Made by a program: the position numbers and the translations under genes | In this document: in pieces, positions 1 to 7,217 of the stretch | How positions within the stretch are numbered: the stretch's first letter is position 1 | How the letters are laid out: each line of letters starts with the position of its first letter | Origin: Armatimonadota bacterium | GTDB taxonomy: Bacteria > Sysuimicrobiota > Sysuimicrobiia > Sysuimicrobiales > JACQTN01 | Assembly (NCBI GenBank): GCA_016210785.1 | Contig: JACQTN010000402.1 | Location: forward strand, 1-10,776 | Length of the DNA: 10,776 nucleotides | Direction: 5' to 3' | Notes under the pieces: generated by a model | The model's database searches: none | What the model was told of the DNA's origin: nothing | Seen by the model: only the letters and a program-made list of their open reading frames with translations

Positions 1-17
1 CTCCTAACGCACGGGGG

Positions 18-1058
18 TCAGACGGCGAGGAGCGTAGCCACGAACCCGGCCAGCATGTCCGCGCCCGAGGTTTCGCCGACGCGGAGGACGCGGTCCACCG
101 CGTCGGCGACGGCCTCGGGCGCTTCATTCCTCTCCGTTCGCGCTGAGATTGTCGAAGCTCGGGGATGACCCGCCAGCGCCTTCACCAACCGGTGCCACGG
201 CGCGCTGGCCAGCCCCCCCGCCGCCGCCGCCAGGTAGGCCAGGCTGATGCGGGTGGTGCGGCCCTCCACGGCCGCCGTGATGGCCGCGCCGGCCTCCGCC
301 GCCGCAAGCTCCCGGGCCATCGCCGCGGGCTTCCTGGCGGCGGCGCGCCAGCGCGCAGAACTTTCCACACGGGCCGCGTGCAACCCCAGCAGCAGGCCGG
401 CCAGGAAGTCGTCGCCCGCCGGCGTGAGCCCCGGCCCGAGTCCGGTCAGGCGGCGGGCGGCCGCGGCGAGGTCCTCTTTGCGCCCCGCGCGCACGGCCGC
501 CAGCGCGCGAGTCATCCCTTCACGGGCCGCGGCGAAGTGTGGGGGTTCCGCTTCCGGAGCACGGGTGGCGATCCCTCGTGCCTCCGCCGGATCGGGTCGT
601 GCGGCGGGCAGGGTCCCGGCGCGGCCCAGGATCTCCGGCAGCAGCGCCGCGATGCTTTCCTCGGGTGCCCGCGCCATCAACCGCCGCGCCACCGCCTCCG
701 CCGCTTCCCGCGGCACCGCCACAGGCGACAGTCGCGGGTCCCACGCCGCCGCGCGCGTCAGGTCAATCTCCACGGCGCCTCCCAGCCGCAGCCGCCGCCC
801 GTCGCCCACGATCTGTTCACCCGCATCGAGATCCCCAAAGGGCGCGGTCTCCTCTCGCAGGACGATGCTGAAGGGGCCTTCCTCCAGCGCCGGGGCGACG
901 ACCGCGAGGATGATGCCGTTCGCGTCCAGGTAGCAACTGCGGGCGAAGGCGGCCAGGACGCAACCGGCCAGCGGCGCGCAGACAGTGTCTGCGACGGCCA
1001 CGCTGATGGCGCGGGCGGCGAGACGCACCGGGCTGCGGGACGGACCCGGACCGTTCAC
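18..1058 (-). CDS. DUF2877 / AllH-family protein
   Basis: The 346-residue product matches DUF2877, the family that includes E. coli AllH (YlbF), a component of oxamate carbamoyltransferase in allantoin breakdown. Family signatures seen: G206-L-G-P-G-L-T-P-A-G-D-D217 followed by a hydrophobic Leu/Gly helix, and a C-terminal V327-G-E-T-S-G-A-D-M-L-A-G segment. No signal peptide is evident, so it is probably cytoplasmic. The start is GTG at 1058, preceded by GAGAGG about 5 nt upstream. It lies 144 bp downstream of the molybdenum hydroxylase gene on the same strand and may be co-transcribed with it. Residues 297-311 look like extra sequence encoded by a short dispersed repeat placed between two conserved parts of the domain. 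AllH normally works with AllF (FdrA) and AllG, which would have to lie left of the window. The family call is firm; the biochemical role here is inferred. Confidence 0.85.
   Translation of the reverse strand: MNGPGPSRSPVRLAARAISVAVADTVCAPLAGCVLAAFARSCYLDANGIILAVVAPALEEGPFSIVLREETAPFGDLDAGEQIVGDGRRLRLGGAVEIDLTRAAAWDPRLSPVAVPREAAEAVARRLMARAPEESIAALLPEILGRAGTLPAARPDPAEARGIATRAPEAEPPHFAAAREGMTRALAAVRAGRKEDLAAAARRLTGLGPGLTPAGDDFLAGLLLGLHAARVESSARWRAAARKPAAMARELAAAEAGAAITAAVEGRTTRISLAYLAAAAGGLASAPWHRLVKALAGHPRASTISARTERNEAPEAVADAVDRVLRVGETSGADMLAGFVATLLAV
126..170. repeat. Short dispersed repeat inside the DUF2877 gene
   Basis: On the plus strand, positions 134-160 read close to a short palindromic repeat that I recall as widespread in high-GC environmental genomes, with the core GTTCGTGCTGAGCTTGTCGA. 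Here the matching core is GTTCGCGCTGAGATTGTCGA (136-155), continuing as AGCTC. It can fold: GAG (145-147) pairs with CTC (158-160) and TT with AA around a GTCG loop, with one A/G mismatch where the usual C would complete a 6-bp stem. It stays in frame with the host gene, contributing about 15 residues (roughly 297-311). Its identity as a genomic repeat rests on recalled similarity, not on a search. Confidence 0.5.
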
Positions 1059-1140
1059 CCTGACCTCTCAAAACGTCGTCATGGCCCCCGGTTCCGCCGG
1101 CGCTGTCCCGAGGGTTCGAGGGGGTCACTTGAGAGTACCT

Positions 1141-1170
1141 GCCCCGAGCCCGCCGAAGGGTCGAAGGGTG
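1141..1170. repeat. Intergenic copy of a CGAAGGG-type repeat
   Basis: The gap between the DUF2877 and hydroxylase genes contains two abutting CGAAGGGT units (1154-1161 and 1162-1169). They are preceded by CCCCGAGCCCGC (1142-1153), resembling the common environmental repeat CCTGAGCCTGTCGAAGGG. A third unit, CGAAGGGTG, lies at 1213-1221 inside the end of the hydroxylase gene. The direct repeats are seen in the sequence; the family assignment is by recall. Confidence 0.5.
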
Positions 1171-1182
1171 ACGCCATCATGG

Positions 1183-1225
1183 CCTGCACCCTTTCACCGC
1201 ACTCACGACGAGCGAAGGGTGCGGG
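1183..1225 (-). repeat. Inverted repeat spanning the hydroxylase stop codon
   Basis: GCACCCTT (1186-1193) and AAGGGTGC (1215-1222) are perfect inverted complements separated by 21 nt. The stem can be extended outward past one mismatch by two further C/G pairs (1183-1184 with 1224-1225). The hydroxylase stop codon (1203-1205) falls in the loop. No T-rich tail follows on the minus strand, so a classical intrinsic terminator is not supported. It might slow ribosomes or protect the mRNA end, or simply be a degenerate repeat copy. Confidence 0.4.
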
Positions 1226-3545
1226 ATCTTCCGATCAGTTCCAGCAGCCGGTCGGGATCGAGCGGCATCTCGGTGATGCGGACGCCGAGATCGTCCAGCG
1301 CGTCCTCCAGCGCCTGCGCCACCATGGCGGCCACGGGGATCACGCCGGCCTCGCCCGCCCCCTTGATCCCCAGCGGGTTGAGCGGCGTCGGCGTCTCCAG
1401 GTGATCCACCTCGATCGGAGGAACCTCCATCGCGGTTGGCAGCAAATAATCCATGAAGCTCGTCGCCAGCGGCTGGCCGGACTCGTCGTACACCAGCCGC
1501 TCGTAGAAGACGCCGCCGATCCCCTGCGCGGTGCCGCCGTGGACCTGCCCTTCCAGGATGAGCGGGTTGATCATCTTCCCGCAGTCGTGCACCACCACGT
1601 AGCGCAGGACGCGCATCTGGCCGGTCTGCTCGTCCACCTCGATGACGGCGGCGTGCGCGCCGTTGGCAAACGTGCCCTGCGGCGGCGCGAAGAAGCGCGA
1701 CGCCTCCAGGCCCGGTCCGTCCCACCCCCTCGGCAGCACGCCGCGCAACGGGTTGGCCGCCACCGCCACCTCGCCCAGCGCCACCGACCGGCCCGGCGCG
1801 CCGCGCACGAAGACCCGGCCGTCCGCGAGATCGAGATCGTCCTCCCGTGCCTCCAGCATGGTGGCCGCCACCTGCAGTGCCTTCTTCCGCACGGCCTGCG
1901 CCGCCAGGTGGACCGCGTTACCCGACACCACCGCGGCGCGGCTGGCGAAGGTCCCGGTGCCCCACGAGAAGGCGGCCGTGTCGCCGGTGGTGGCGACGAC
2001 GTCGGTGACGTTCACGCCCAGCGCGTCGGCCGCGATCTGGGCGAAGCTGGTGGCATGTCCCTGGCCCTGCGTGCCCACGCTGGTGGCCATGAAGACCTTG
2101 CCCGACGGCTCCACGGTGATGCGGCATCCCTCGTACGGCCCGATCCCCGTGCCCTCCACGTAGCAGGCGAAGCCCAGGCCGAGCCGCCGGCCCTGCTGGC
2201 GGGCCTCCGCTTTTTGCCGGGACCAGTCCGCGTAGCCGATTATCTGCAGGGCTTTCTCCAGCGTGGCCGGGTAGTCGCCGCTGTCATAGATCATCAGGGC
2301 CCCGTCCTGGTAGATGACGCCCACGTGATAAGGAAACTCGTGCGGCTGGATGAAGTTGCGCCGGCGCACCTCCGCGCGGTCGATGCCCAGTTCCCGGCTC
2401 ACCCGGTCCATCAGCCGCTCCATGACGAATACCCCGTGCGGCCGCCCGGCACCGCGGTACGGGCTGGTGATGGTCTTGTTGGTGAAGACGGCCATGAACT
2501 CGCAGTGATAATTGGGGATTTTGTATGGGCCGGGGAGCGTGGTGCTGGCCACGATGGGGATGACCAACCCGTACGGGATGTACGCCCCGGCGTCGTGCAG
2601 GAAGACCGTGCGCACGCCCAGGATGCGCCCTTCCGCGTCCACGGCGATCTCCGCGTCGTGGATCTGCTCCCGCTCCTGGTTGGTGGCGACGAAGTGCTCA
2701 CGGCGGTCCTCGATCCACTTCACCGGCCGCCCCAGGCTCATCGCGGCGAACGGGATCAGGATCTCCTCCGGGTAGTACATCATGATCTTGGGCCCGAAGC
2801 CGCCCCCCACGTCTGGGGCGATGACGCGCACCTCGTTCTGGGCCAGGCCGAACAGGCGCGCCACGCCGTTGCGGATGGGGATGGGCGCCTGCGTCGAGTC
2901 CCACATGGTCAACTGCCGGGCGCGGGCGTCCCACTGCGCCACCACGCCGCGGGTCTCGATAGGCGAGGCCGCGCCGCGGTCGATGCGCAGCCGCTCGCGG
3001 AAGACGTGAGGGGCGCGCGCGAAAGCCTCCTCGACGTTGCCGACCCGCTGGGTGTAGTGGGCAGCCACGTTGGTGCCGATGTCCTCGTGCACCAGGGGTG
3101 CCCCCGCCGCCACCGCCCGCTCCAGATCCACCACCGCGGGGAGCGCATCGTAGTCCACGTCTATGATGACCAGCGCGTCCTCGGCGGCGTAGCGGCTCTC
3201 CGCGACGACGAGCGCCACCGGCTCGCCCACGTGGCGCACCTTGTCCATGGCCAGCGCGTACTGCGTCTTGTGGTGCACCAGCGCGGCGTGGGGGATCAGT
3301 TTGGGGAGCGGCTCGCGGATCGCCGCGGGCAGGTCGGCGCTGGTGTACACCGCGACGACGCCCGGGTGCGCCTTCGCCCGCGCGGTGTCGATCCGGCGGA
3401 GGCGGGCGTGGGCGTAGGGACTGCGGAGGACGGCGGCGTGGAGCAGGCCCGGAAGCTGCACGTCGTCGACGTACAGCCCGCGGCCGGTGAGCAGGCGCGG
3501 ATCCTCGTTGCGCCGGATGCGTTCGCCGAAGAACCGGGTGGCCAT
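1203..3545 (-). CDS. Xanthine dehydrogenase/CoxL-family molybdopterin-binding large subunit
   Basis: The 780-residue product is a full-length large subunit of a molybdenum hydroxylase, the subunit that binds the Mo-molybdopterin cofactor and oxidises the substrate by adding water-derived oxygen. The N-terminal hammerhead domain covers about residues 10-135 (GRGLYVDD, GEPVALVVAE). Cofactor-binding segments follow: V246-GGGFGPK, P362-Y-R-G-A-G-R368, G491-T-Q-G-Q-G-H497 and G-A-G-E732-A-G, where E732 is the expected catalytic base. The loop at 362-368 lacks the Cys of the true CO dehydrogenase motif (AYRCSFR), so this is form-II-like with unknown substrate. No FAD (CoxM) or iron-sulfur (CoxS) subunit gene adjoins it here; it needs partners from elsewhere. 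The ATG at 3545 is the only plausible in-frame start, though its ribosome site is weak (GGAGG lies about 25 nt away). It diverges from an MFS transporter gene 48 bp away. Confidence 0.92.
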   Translation of the reverse strand: MATRFFGERIRRNEDPRLLTGRGLYVDDVQLPGLLHAAVLRSPYAHARLRRIDTARAKAHPGVVAVYTSADLPAAIREPLPKLIPHAALVHHKTQYALAMDKVRHVGEPVALVVAESRYAAEDALVIIDVDYDALPAVVDLERAVAAGAPLVHEDIGTNVAAHYTQRVGNVEEAFARAPHVFRERLRIDRGAASPIETRGVVAQWDARARQLTMWDSTQAPIPIRNGVARLFGLAQNEVRVIAPDVGGGFGPKIMMYYPEEILIPFAAMSLGRPVKWIEDRREHFVATNQEREQIHDAEIAVDAEGRILGVRTVFLHDAGAYIPYGLVIPIVASTTLPGPYKIPNYHCEFMAVFTNKTITSPYRGAGRPHGVFVMERLMDRVSRELGIDRAEVRRRNFIQPHEFPYHVGVIYQDGALMIYDSGDYPATLEKALQIIGYADWSRQKAEARQQGRRLGLGFACYVEGTGIGPYEGCRITVEPSGKVFMATSVGTQGQGHATSFAQIAADALGVNVTDVVATTGDTAAFSWGTGTFASRAAVVSGNAVHLAAQAVRKKALQVAATMLEAREDDLDLADGRVFVRGAPGRSVALGEVAVAANPLRGVLPRGWDGPGLEASRFFAPPQGTFANGAHAAVIEVDEQTGQMRVLRYVVVHDCGKMINPLILEGQVHGGTAQGIGGVFYERLVYDESGQPLATSFMDYLLPTAMEVPPIEVDHLETPTPLNPLGIKGAGEAGVIPVAAMVAQALEDALDDLGVRITEMPLDPDRLLELIGRSRTLRSS

Positions 3546-3593
3546 GAAGTGAGGAATGTGTTTCTTCCTTCCTCCGCGAAATCCTTGCGAGCC

Positions 3594-4886
3594 ATGAGAG
3601 ACGCCGACGCCCGCTGGCTGGCCTCCATCACCGTCATCCTGGGTCTTACCCTGCTCCCGGGCGCCAGCTACGTGGCCTCTATGCGCCTGGTGCAGGGGGA
3701 GTGGGGTCTCTCCAACGCGCAGGCGGGGCTGGTCTTCTCAGCATACCAGTTCGGCTACATGCTGGCAGTCGTGGTGCTGCTGCCGCTCACCGACCGCCGC
3801 GATCCCGCCATGGTGGTGCGCGCGGCCGCGTTGTGCTCGGTCGCCGGGCACGCCCTGTTTGCGCTGACCGCGCGCGGGCTGCCCTCGGGGATGGCCGCGC
3901 TGGCTCTGGCCGGTGTCGGGCTGGGCGGCGTCTACATGCCGGGGCTGCGTCTGGTCGCCGAGCGCTTCGCCGCCGCGGGTCGCGGGCGCGCGGTTGGCCT
4001 CTACGTCACGGCCTTCTACCTGGGCACCAGCCTCTCGCTGGCCGTCACCGGCGCGTTCCTGCCCTTGCTGGGATGGAGGAAGGCGTACCTGGTGATGGCG
4101 GGGTGCAGCCTGATCGGGGTGACGCTGAGCCGGTGGATCTCGGGCGGGACGCGTACGGCACGGCCGGACGGCGGGGCAGGGCGTGGGAACCACGCGGCGC
4201 GCGTGGATGGTGAGCCGGACTCTCCGAACCCGTCTGCCCGCGCGGCCCCGGCGCCGCGCGCGACCGCCGCGGTGCTGCGCAACCGCCCGGCACTGCTGAT
4301 GATCGGCGGCTACGTCGCCCACGCGTGGGAGCTCTATGCGGTCCGCGGGTGGTTCGCGCCCTACCTGGCCGCGCTGCTGGCGGCGGGCGGGACGAGCGAG
4401 GTGAGCGCCACCGCCACCGGCGCGCGTCTCGCCGCGGCCGTGTTCGGCATCGGCGCGCTGGGCGTGCCGTTTGGCGGCGCGCTCTCCGACCGCTTCGGCC
4501 GCACCGGCGTGGCCGCGGTGTGCCTGGCGACCAGCGGGGCATGCTCGCTCATCATCGGGTGGATCGGCGGCGTGTCGTGGATACTGGTGGCGGGGGTGGG
4601 CGTGATCTATGCCCTGGCAATCTCGGCCGACTCCCCCGTCTACTCCACGGCGGTCACCGAACTCGCCGACCCGCGCCACCTGGGTGCCACCATGGCGCTG
4701 CAGGCGACGCTGGGGTTCGGCGCGGGGTTCGCCGCGCCAGTAGCGGTAGGACTGGTGCTGGACCGTGCACCGTCCGCGGCCCGGTGGGGGCTCGGATTCG
4801 GGCTCGCCGGCGCAGGGGCGATCCTGGGGCTCATGTCGGTGCTGCTGGCGCGGCGGACAGGCGGTCCGGCCCGCGGGGCGTCGTAG
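3594..4886 (+). CDS. MFS transporter
   Basis: The 430-residue product is a polytopic inner-membrane carrier of the major facilitator superfamily, with roughly 12 hydrophobic segments in two halves. The first helix covers about residues 8-28 and the second about 45-65, followed by the P64-L-T-D-R-R-D loop. An Ala/Pro/Gly-rich cytoplasmic linker (about 180-230) divides the halves. The second half carries G295-A-L-S-D-R-F-G-R303, the MFS loop signature between helices 8 and 9. The ATG at 3594 is chosen because strong hydrophobicity begins right after it, although the ribosome site is weak. A GTG at 3558 in the same frame is an alternative, but its GAGG lies only 3 nt away. Substrate cannot be read from sequence. 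Divergence from the hydroxylase gene suggests that it imports that enzyme's substrate or exports its product. Confidence 0.9.
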   Translation: MRDADARWLASITVILGLTLLPGASYVASMRLVQGEWGLSNAQAGLVFSAYQFGYMLAVVVLLPLTDRRDPAMVVRAAALCSVAGHALFALTARGLPSGMAALALAGVGLGGVYMPGLRLVAERFAAAGRGRAVGLYVTAFYLGTSLSLAVTGAFLPLLGWRKAYLVMAGCSLIGVTLSRWISGGTRTARPDGGAGRGNHAARVDGEPDSPNPSARAAPAPRATAAVLRNRPALLMIGGYVAHAWELYAVRGWFAPYLAALLAAGGTSEVSATATGARLAAAVFGIGALGVPFGGALSDRFGRTGVAAVCLATSGACSLIIGWIGGVSWILVAGVGVIYALAISADSPVYSTAVTELADPRHLGATMALQATLGFGAGFAAPVAVGLVLDRAPSAARWGLGFGLAGAGAILGLMSVLLARRTGGPARGAS

Positions 4887-4915
4887 TCCAGGTACCGCTG
4901 GCGGCGCGAGTTTCG

Positions 4916-4924
4916 TGATACACT
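4916..4924 (+). promoter_or_regulatory. Possible extended -10 element for the HEPN/MNT pair
   Basis: TGATACACT has a TG one base before a TACACT hexamer (4 of 6 matches to TATAAT). It lies in the 106-nt gap between the MFS gene and the HEPN gene, about 69 nt before the HEPN start. No good -35 hexamer is seen upstream, which extended -10 promoters tolerate. This is a weak call in a GC-rich gap. Confidence 0.25.
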
Positions 4925-4992
4925 GGCAGGGAGAGCCGGGCAGGCGCAACGGGCGCACTTAAGGTACTGTTCAGCATCCGGGAGGCGCGGCA

Positions 4993-5382
4993 GTGCGGGA
5001 AGAGGCTCGCCGGTGGTTCGAGCAGGCGGATGCCGACCTCGAGTATGCGAAGGCCAGCATCCAAACCGGCTTCCACTTCGGTGCGGCGTTTCAATGCCAT
5101 CAGGCTGTCGAGAAATGGCTGAAGGGTGCCGTCATCGAGCTGCACCGTCGGATGCCGCCCAAAACGCACGACCTGGTCGAGTTGGGCGAAACCCTGAAGG
5201 CGCCTGAAGAGGTGATGAGCGATCTTCGCCTGCTGAACCCCGAATACAAGACCTCGCGTTACCCCGATGCTGCCAATGGGGTTCCGGCGAAGAACTATGA
5301 CGAGCGGAAGGCGATGATGCTGCTGGCAGCCACGGAGAGGGTCCACCAGTGGATCACCTTGGCGTTGACGAAAGGCGGCTGA
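4993..5382 (+). CDS. HEPN domain protein, putative HepT-type toxin
   Basis: The 129-residue product is a single all-helical HEPN domain (PF05168 type). Family features seen: an N-terminal A-R-R-W-F-E-Q-A-D-A-D-L helix (5-16), the F-Q-C-H-Q-A-V-E-K-W-L-K helix (33-44), and R52/R53 followed by K57-T-H59-D-L-V-E-L. The R-x5-H arrangement (R53, H59) fits the R-x4-6-H ribonuclease motif of HEPN toxins. In studied pairs the HEPN protein cleaves RNA and its partner nucleotidyltransferase neutralises it by AMPylating a Tyr two residues after the His; here that place is Leu61. The start is GTG at 4993, with GGGAGG at 4980-4985 and 7-nt spacing. It overlaps the downstream nucleotidyltransferase gene by 34 nt, so the two should be translated together. 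Toxicity is inferred from family and pairing. Confidence 0.85.
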   Translation: MREEARRWFEQADADLEYAKASIQTGFHFGAAFQCHQAVEKWLKGAVIELHRRMPPKTHDLVELGETLKAPEEVMSDLRLLNPEYKTSRYPDAANGVPAKNYDERKAMMLLAATERVHQWITLALTKGG

Positions 5383-5690
5383 CCGCATTCCTGGAGCGAG
5401 TTCACGCGCGGTTCCCGCTGGGGCGGGCAATCCTGTTTGGCTCGCGGGCGCGCGGCGATGAACTGGTGGACAGCGACTACGACCTGGTCCTGGTCTCTCC
5501 GGCATTCGATGGCATGGACTGGAGCGATCGTATCCGCGCCATGCAGGACCTCTGGGATCTCGACGTTGGCCTGGAGTCCCTCTGCTACACTCCCCGGGAG
5601 TTTGCCCGCAAGGCCGCCGAGATCTCCACCGTCGCCGAGGCCGTCCGCGAGGGGCGCACCGTGTGGGGAACGCCGGCGCCGGCCGTGTAG
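5349..5690 (+). CDS. MNT-type nucleotidyltransferase, putative MntA antitoxin
   Basis: The 113-residue product is a minimal nucleotidyltransferase of the DNA polymerase-beta superfamily. The metal- and nucleotide-binding signature is complete: G31-S32, ten residues, then D43-Y-D45. D72 in the L-D-V-G strand is the likely third carboxylate. The overall size matches stand-alone MNT proteins. Homologous antitoxins transfer AMP to a partner HEPN toxin. The start is GTG at 5349, inside the end of the HEPN gene, with AGAGGG at 5336-5341 and 7-nt spacing; no better downstream start exists. Gene order (HEPN then MNT) and overlap match HepT/MntA modules. The assignment as enzyme is secure from the motif; the antitoxin role is inferred. 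Confidence 0.88.
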   Translation: MDHLGVDERRLTAFLERVHARFPLGRAILFGSRARGDELVDSDYDLVLVSPAFDGMDWSDRIRAMQDLWDLDVGLESLCYTPREFARKAAEISTVAEAVREGRTVWGTPAPAV

Positions 5691-5751
5691 ACGCCCCTCC
5701 ACCTCCGGCCAGCCCTCCTCGACCTTCGCCGTCCCGGCCCGCGAAGCCGGT

Positions 5752-5777
5752 GCCGCCTCCGCTGCGGAAAGGGCGGC
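5752..5777. terminator. GC hairpin between convergent genes
   Basis: GCCGCC (5752-5757) can pair with GGCGGC (5772-5777), enclosing a small TCCG-CTG-CGGA hairpin (5758-5768). It lies in the 89-nt gap between the convergent nucleotidyltransferase and oxidoreductase genes, three bases past the oxidoreductase stop. No T tract is present on either side, so bidirectional termination is only a possibility. Confidence 0.25.
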
Positions 5778-5779
5778 AC

Positions 5780-7216
5780 TCACGCCGGATCGCTGGGGCC
5801 GGCCACCTCCTCGAAGTAGTTGGGGTCGGAGTCCACGCTGAACAGGTCGACCGCCGACAGGCCCAGGAAGTTGCGCGCCGCGTACAGGCCGGTGAGCATG
5901 GCGTGGTCCTGGCTGTGATAGCGGTAGAGCGCCGCGCGGCCCATCAGCGTCAGGTTGCGATACCGCACCAGGTGGTCGTACAGCGCGCGAAACTGGGCCT
6001 GGTGTCCCAGGTAAAACATGGGATAGGAGTCGGGCTCGCGCACCACAAACCCGTCCAGGACCCAGGACCGCGGCAGGAGCCCCACGCGCTCCATTTCATC
6101 CGCCGCGAGCGCCACCAGGCCGGCGTCGTCGACCCGCCACAGCTCGTCTCCCTCGGCGCAAAAGTACTCCACGCTCAGCGCGGAGGTTCCCGGCTTCGCC
6201 ACCATGTCCCGACTGAAGTTGTTGTAGTTGGCGACGCGGACGATCTTCACCGCCGGGGAATGGATGTAGATCCAGTTATCGGGGAAGAGGCGGTCTCCTT
6301 TGGCAATGAGATTCACGGTGATGTGCGTCCGGTAGCGCAGGGCCGCCGCGGCTGCTGCGATGGCGGGCGGCGGGGGCGGCACCAGCGCGCGCGCCAGCGC
6401 GGTGATGGGCGCGCTGGCGAAGACGTGCGCGGCGGGAATTCGCCGCTCCCCGCCTACGCCGCACCGCACGGCGGCGATGCGATCTCCCGCCGTCTCCAGC
6501 CCCGTCACCGGCGTGTTGAGGAGGATTTCTCCGCCCGCGGCCCGGATTCTCTTCGCCACTGCCTCGTGCATCTGGCCGGCGCCCAACCGCGGATAGTAGA
6601 AGCGGTCCACCAGGCTCTTCACCACCCGGGCGCCGCGGCGCTTCAGACCGAACGCGTTGAGGATGACGTCGGTGAGGTTGAAGGCGCGGATTCGCTGGCC
6701 TGCCCATTCCCGTCCAATCTCGCGGCAGGGGATACCCCAGACCTTCTCCGTGTAGGCTTTGAAGAAGATCGTGTAGAGCACGCGACCGAACTGCCGGACG
6801 GCCCACTCCTCGAAATTGGCGGGCTCGTCGCGGTGCGGCCTGGCGCGCTCCACGGCATGACTGAGGATCGCCCTTAGCGTCGTGACCGGGCCAAGACCAA
6901 AGATCACGTCCAGCGGCTTGAGGGGATAGTGGAAAAAGCGCCCGTTGTAGTAGATGCGCGTGAGCCGGGGCACCTCACGCAAGTCGTCCCCCAGGATCTC
7001 CTTCCACAGGCGCGCGATCTCGCGGCTCTTGGTGTAAAACCGGTGGGGGCCAACGTCGAATCCGTAGCCACGATACCAGATGGTGCGGGCGAGTCCTCCC
7101 ACCCGGTCGTTGCGGTCCAGCACGACCGCCGCCAGGCCGTGTCGGGCCAGCTCCAGCGCGGCGCATAGCCCCGCCGGCCCCGCGCCAATGACGACGATCT
7201 GGTCCCCTCCGCCCAC
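5780..7216 (-). CDS. FAD-dependent amine-oxidase/UDP-galactopyranose-mutase-like oxidoreductase
   Basis: The 478-residue product is a flavoprotein of the NAD(P)/FAD-dependent oxidoreductase group that also contains protoporphyrinogen oxidase and UDP-galactopyranose mutase. The N-terminal Rossmann fold is intact: G11-A-G13-P-A-G16, acidic D34 at the end of the second strand, and the R38-V-G-G-L motif. It is followed by F53-D-V-G-P-H-R-F-Y-T-K63, a segment typical of the sub-family found with glycan and glycosyltransferase clusters. A C-terminal Y-H-S-Q-D-H-A-M segment probably closes the FAD site. No signal peptide is present. The start is GTG at 7216, one base after the upstream gene's stop, with GGGAGG 6 nt before it; the reading frame stays open further upstream only as a shadow of the membrane-protein gene. 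It is probably translationally coupled to the YfhO-type gene, suggesting sugar or lipid-linked surface metabolism. The substrate is unknown. Confidence 0.85.
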   Translation of the reverse strand: MGGGDQIVVIGAGPAGLCAALELARHGLAAVVLDRNDRVGGLARTIWYRGYGFDVGPHRFYTKSREIARLWKEILGDDLREVPRLTRIYYNGRFFHYPLKPLDVIFGLGPVTTLRAILSHAVERARPHRDEPANFEEWAVRQFGRVLYTIFFKAYTEKVWGIPCREIGREWAGQRIRAFNLTDVILNAFGLKRRGARVVKSLVDRFYYPRLGAGQMHEAVAKRIRAAGGEILLNTPVTGLETAGDRIAAVRCGVGGERRIPAAHVFASAPITALARALVPPPPPAIAAAAAALRYRTHITVNLIAKGDRLFPDNWIYIHSPAVKIVRVANYNNFSRDMVAKPGTSALSVEYFCAEGDELWRVDDAGLVALAADEMERVGLLPRSWVLDGFVVREPDSYPMFYLGHQAQFRALYDHLVRYRNLTLMGRAALYRYHSQDHAMLTGLYAARNFLGLSAVDLFSVDSDPNYFEEVAGPSDPA

Positions 7217-7217
7217 C

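Noticed and set aside
165..3593. Long open plus-strand frame running antisense through the DUF2877 and hydroxylase genes into the MFS gene
   Set aside because: The translated part before 3594 is Arg/His/Gly-rich low-complexity sequence with no domain, as expected for the antisense of high-GC genes. Only the part from 3594 is a real protein.
3558..3593. GTG at 3558 as start of the MFS transporter
   Set aside because: The GAGG before it is only 3 nt away, and the added residues do not look like part of the family; kept only as an alternative.
3738..4958. 406-codon minus-strand frame opposite the MFS gene
   Set aside because: The composition (Arg, Gln, Pro, His rich) is that of a shadow frame, and the sense frame is a clear membrane transporter.
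5734..5750. CCGGC/GCCGG 5-bp hairpin as a terminator
   Set aside because: The stem is short, the loop has 7 nt and there is no T tract; such hairpins are frequent by chance in GC-rich DNA.
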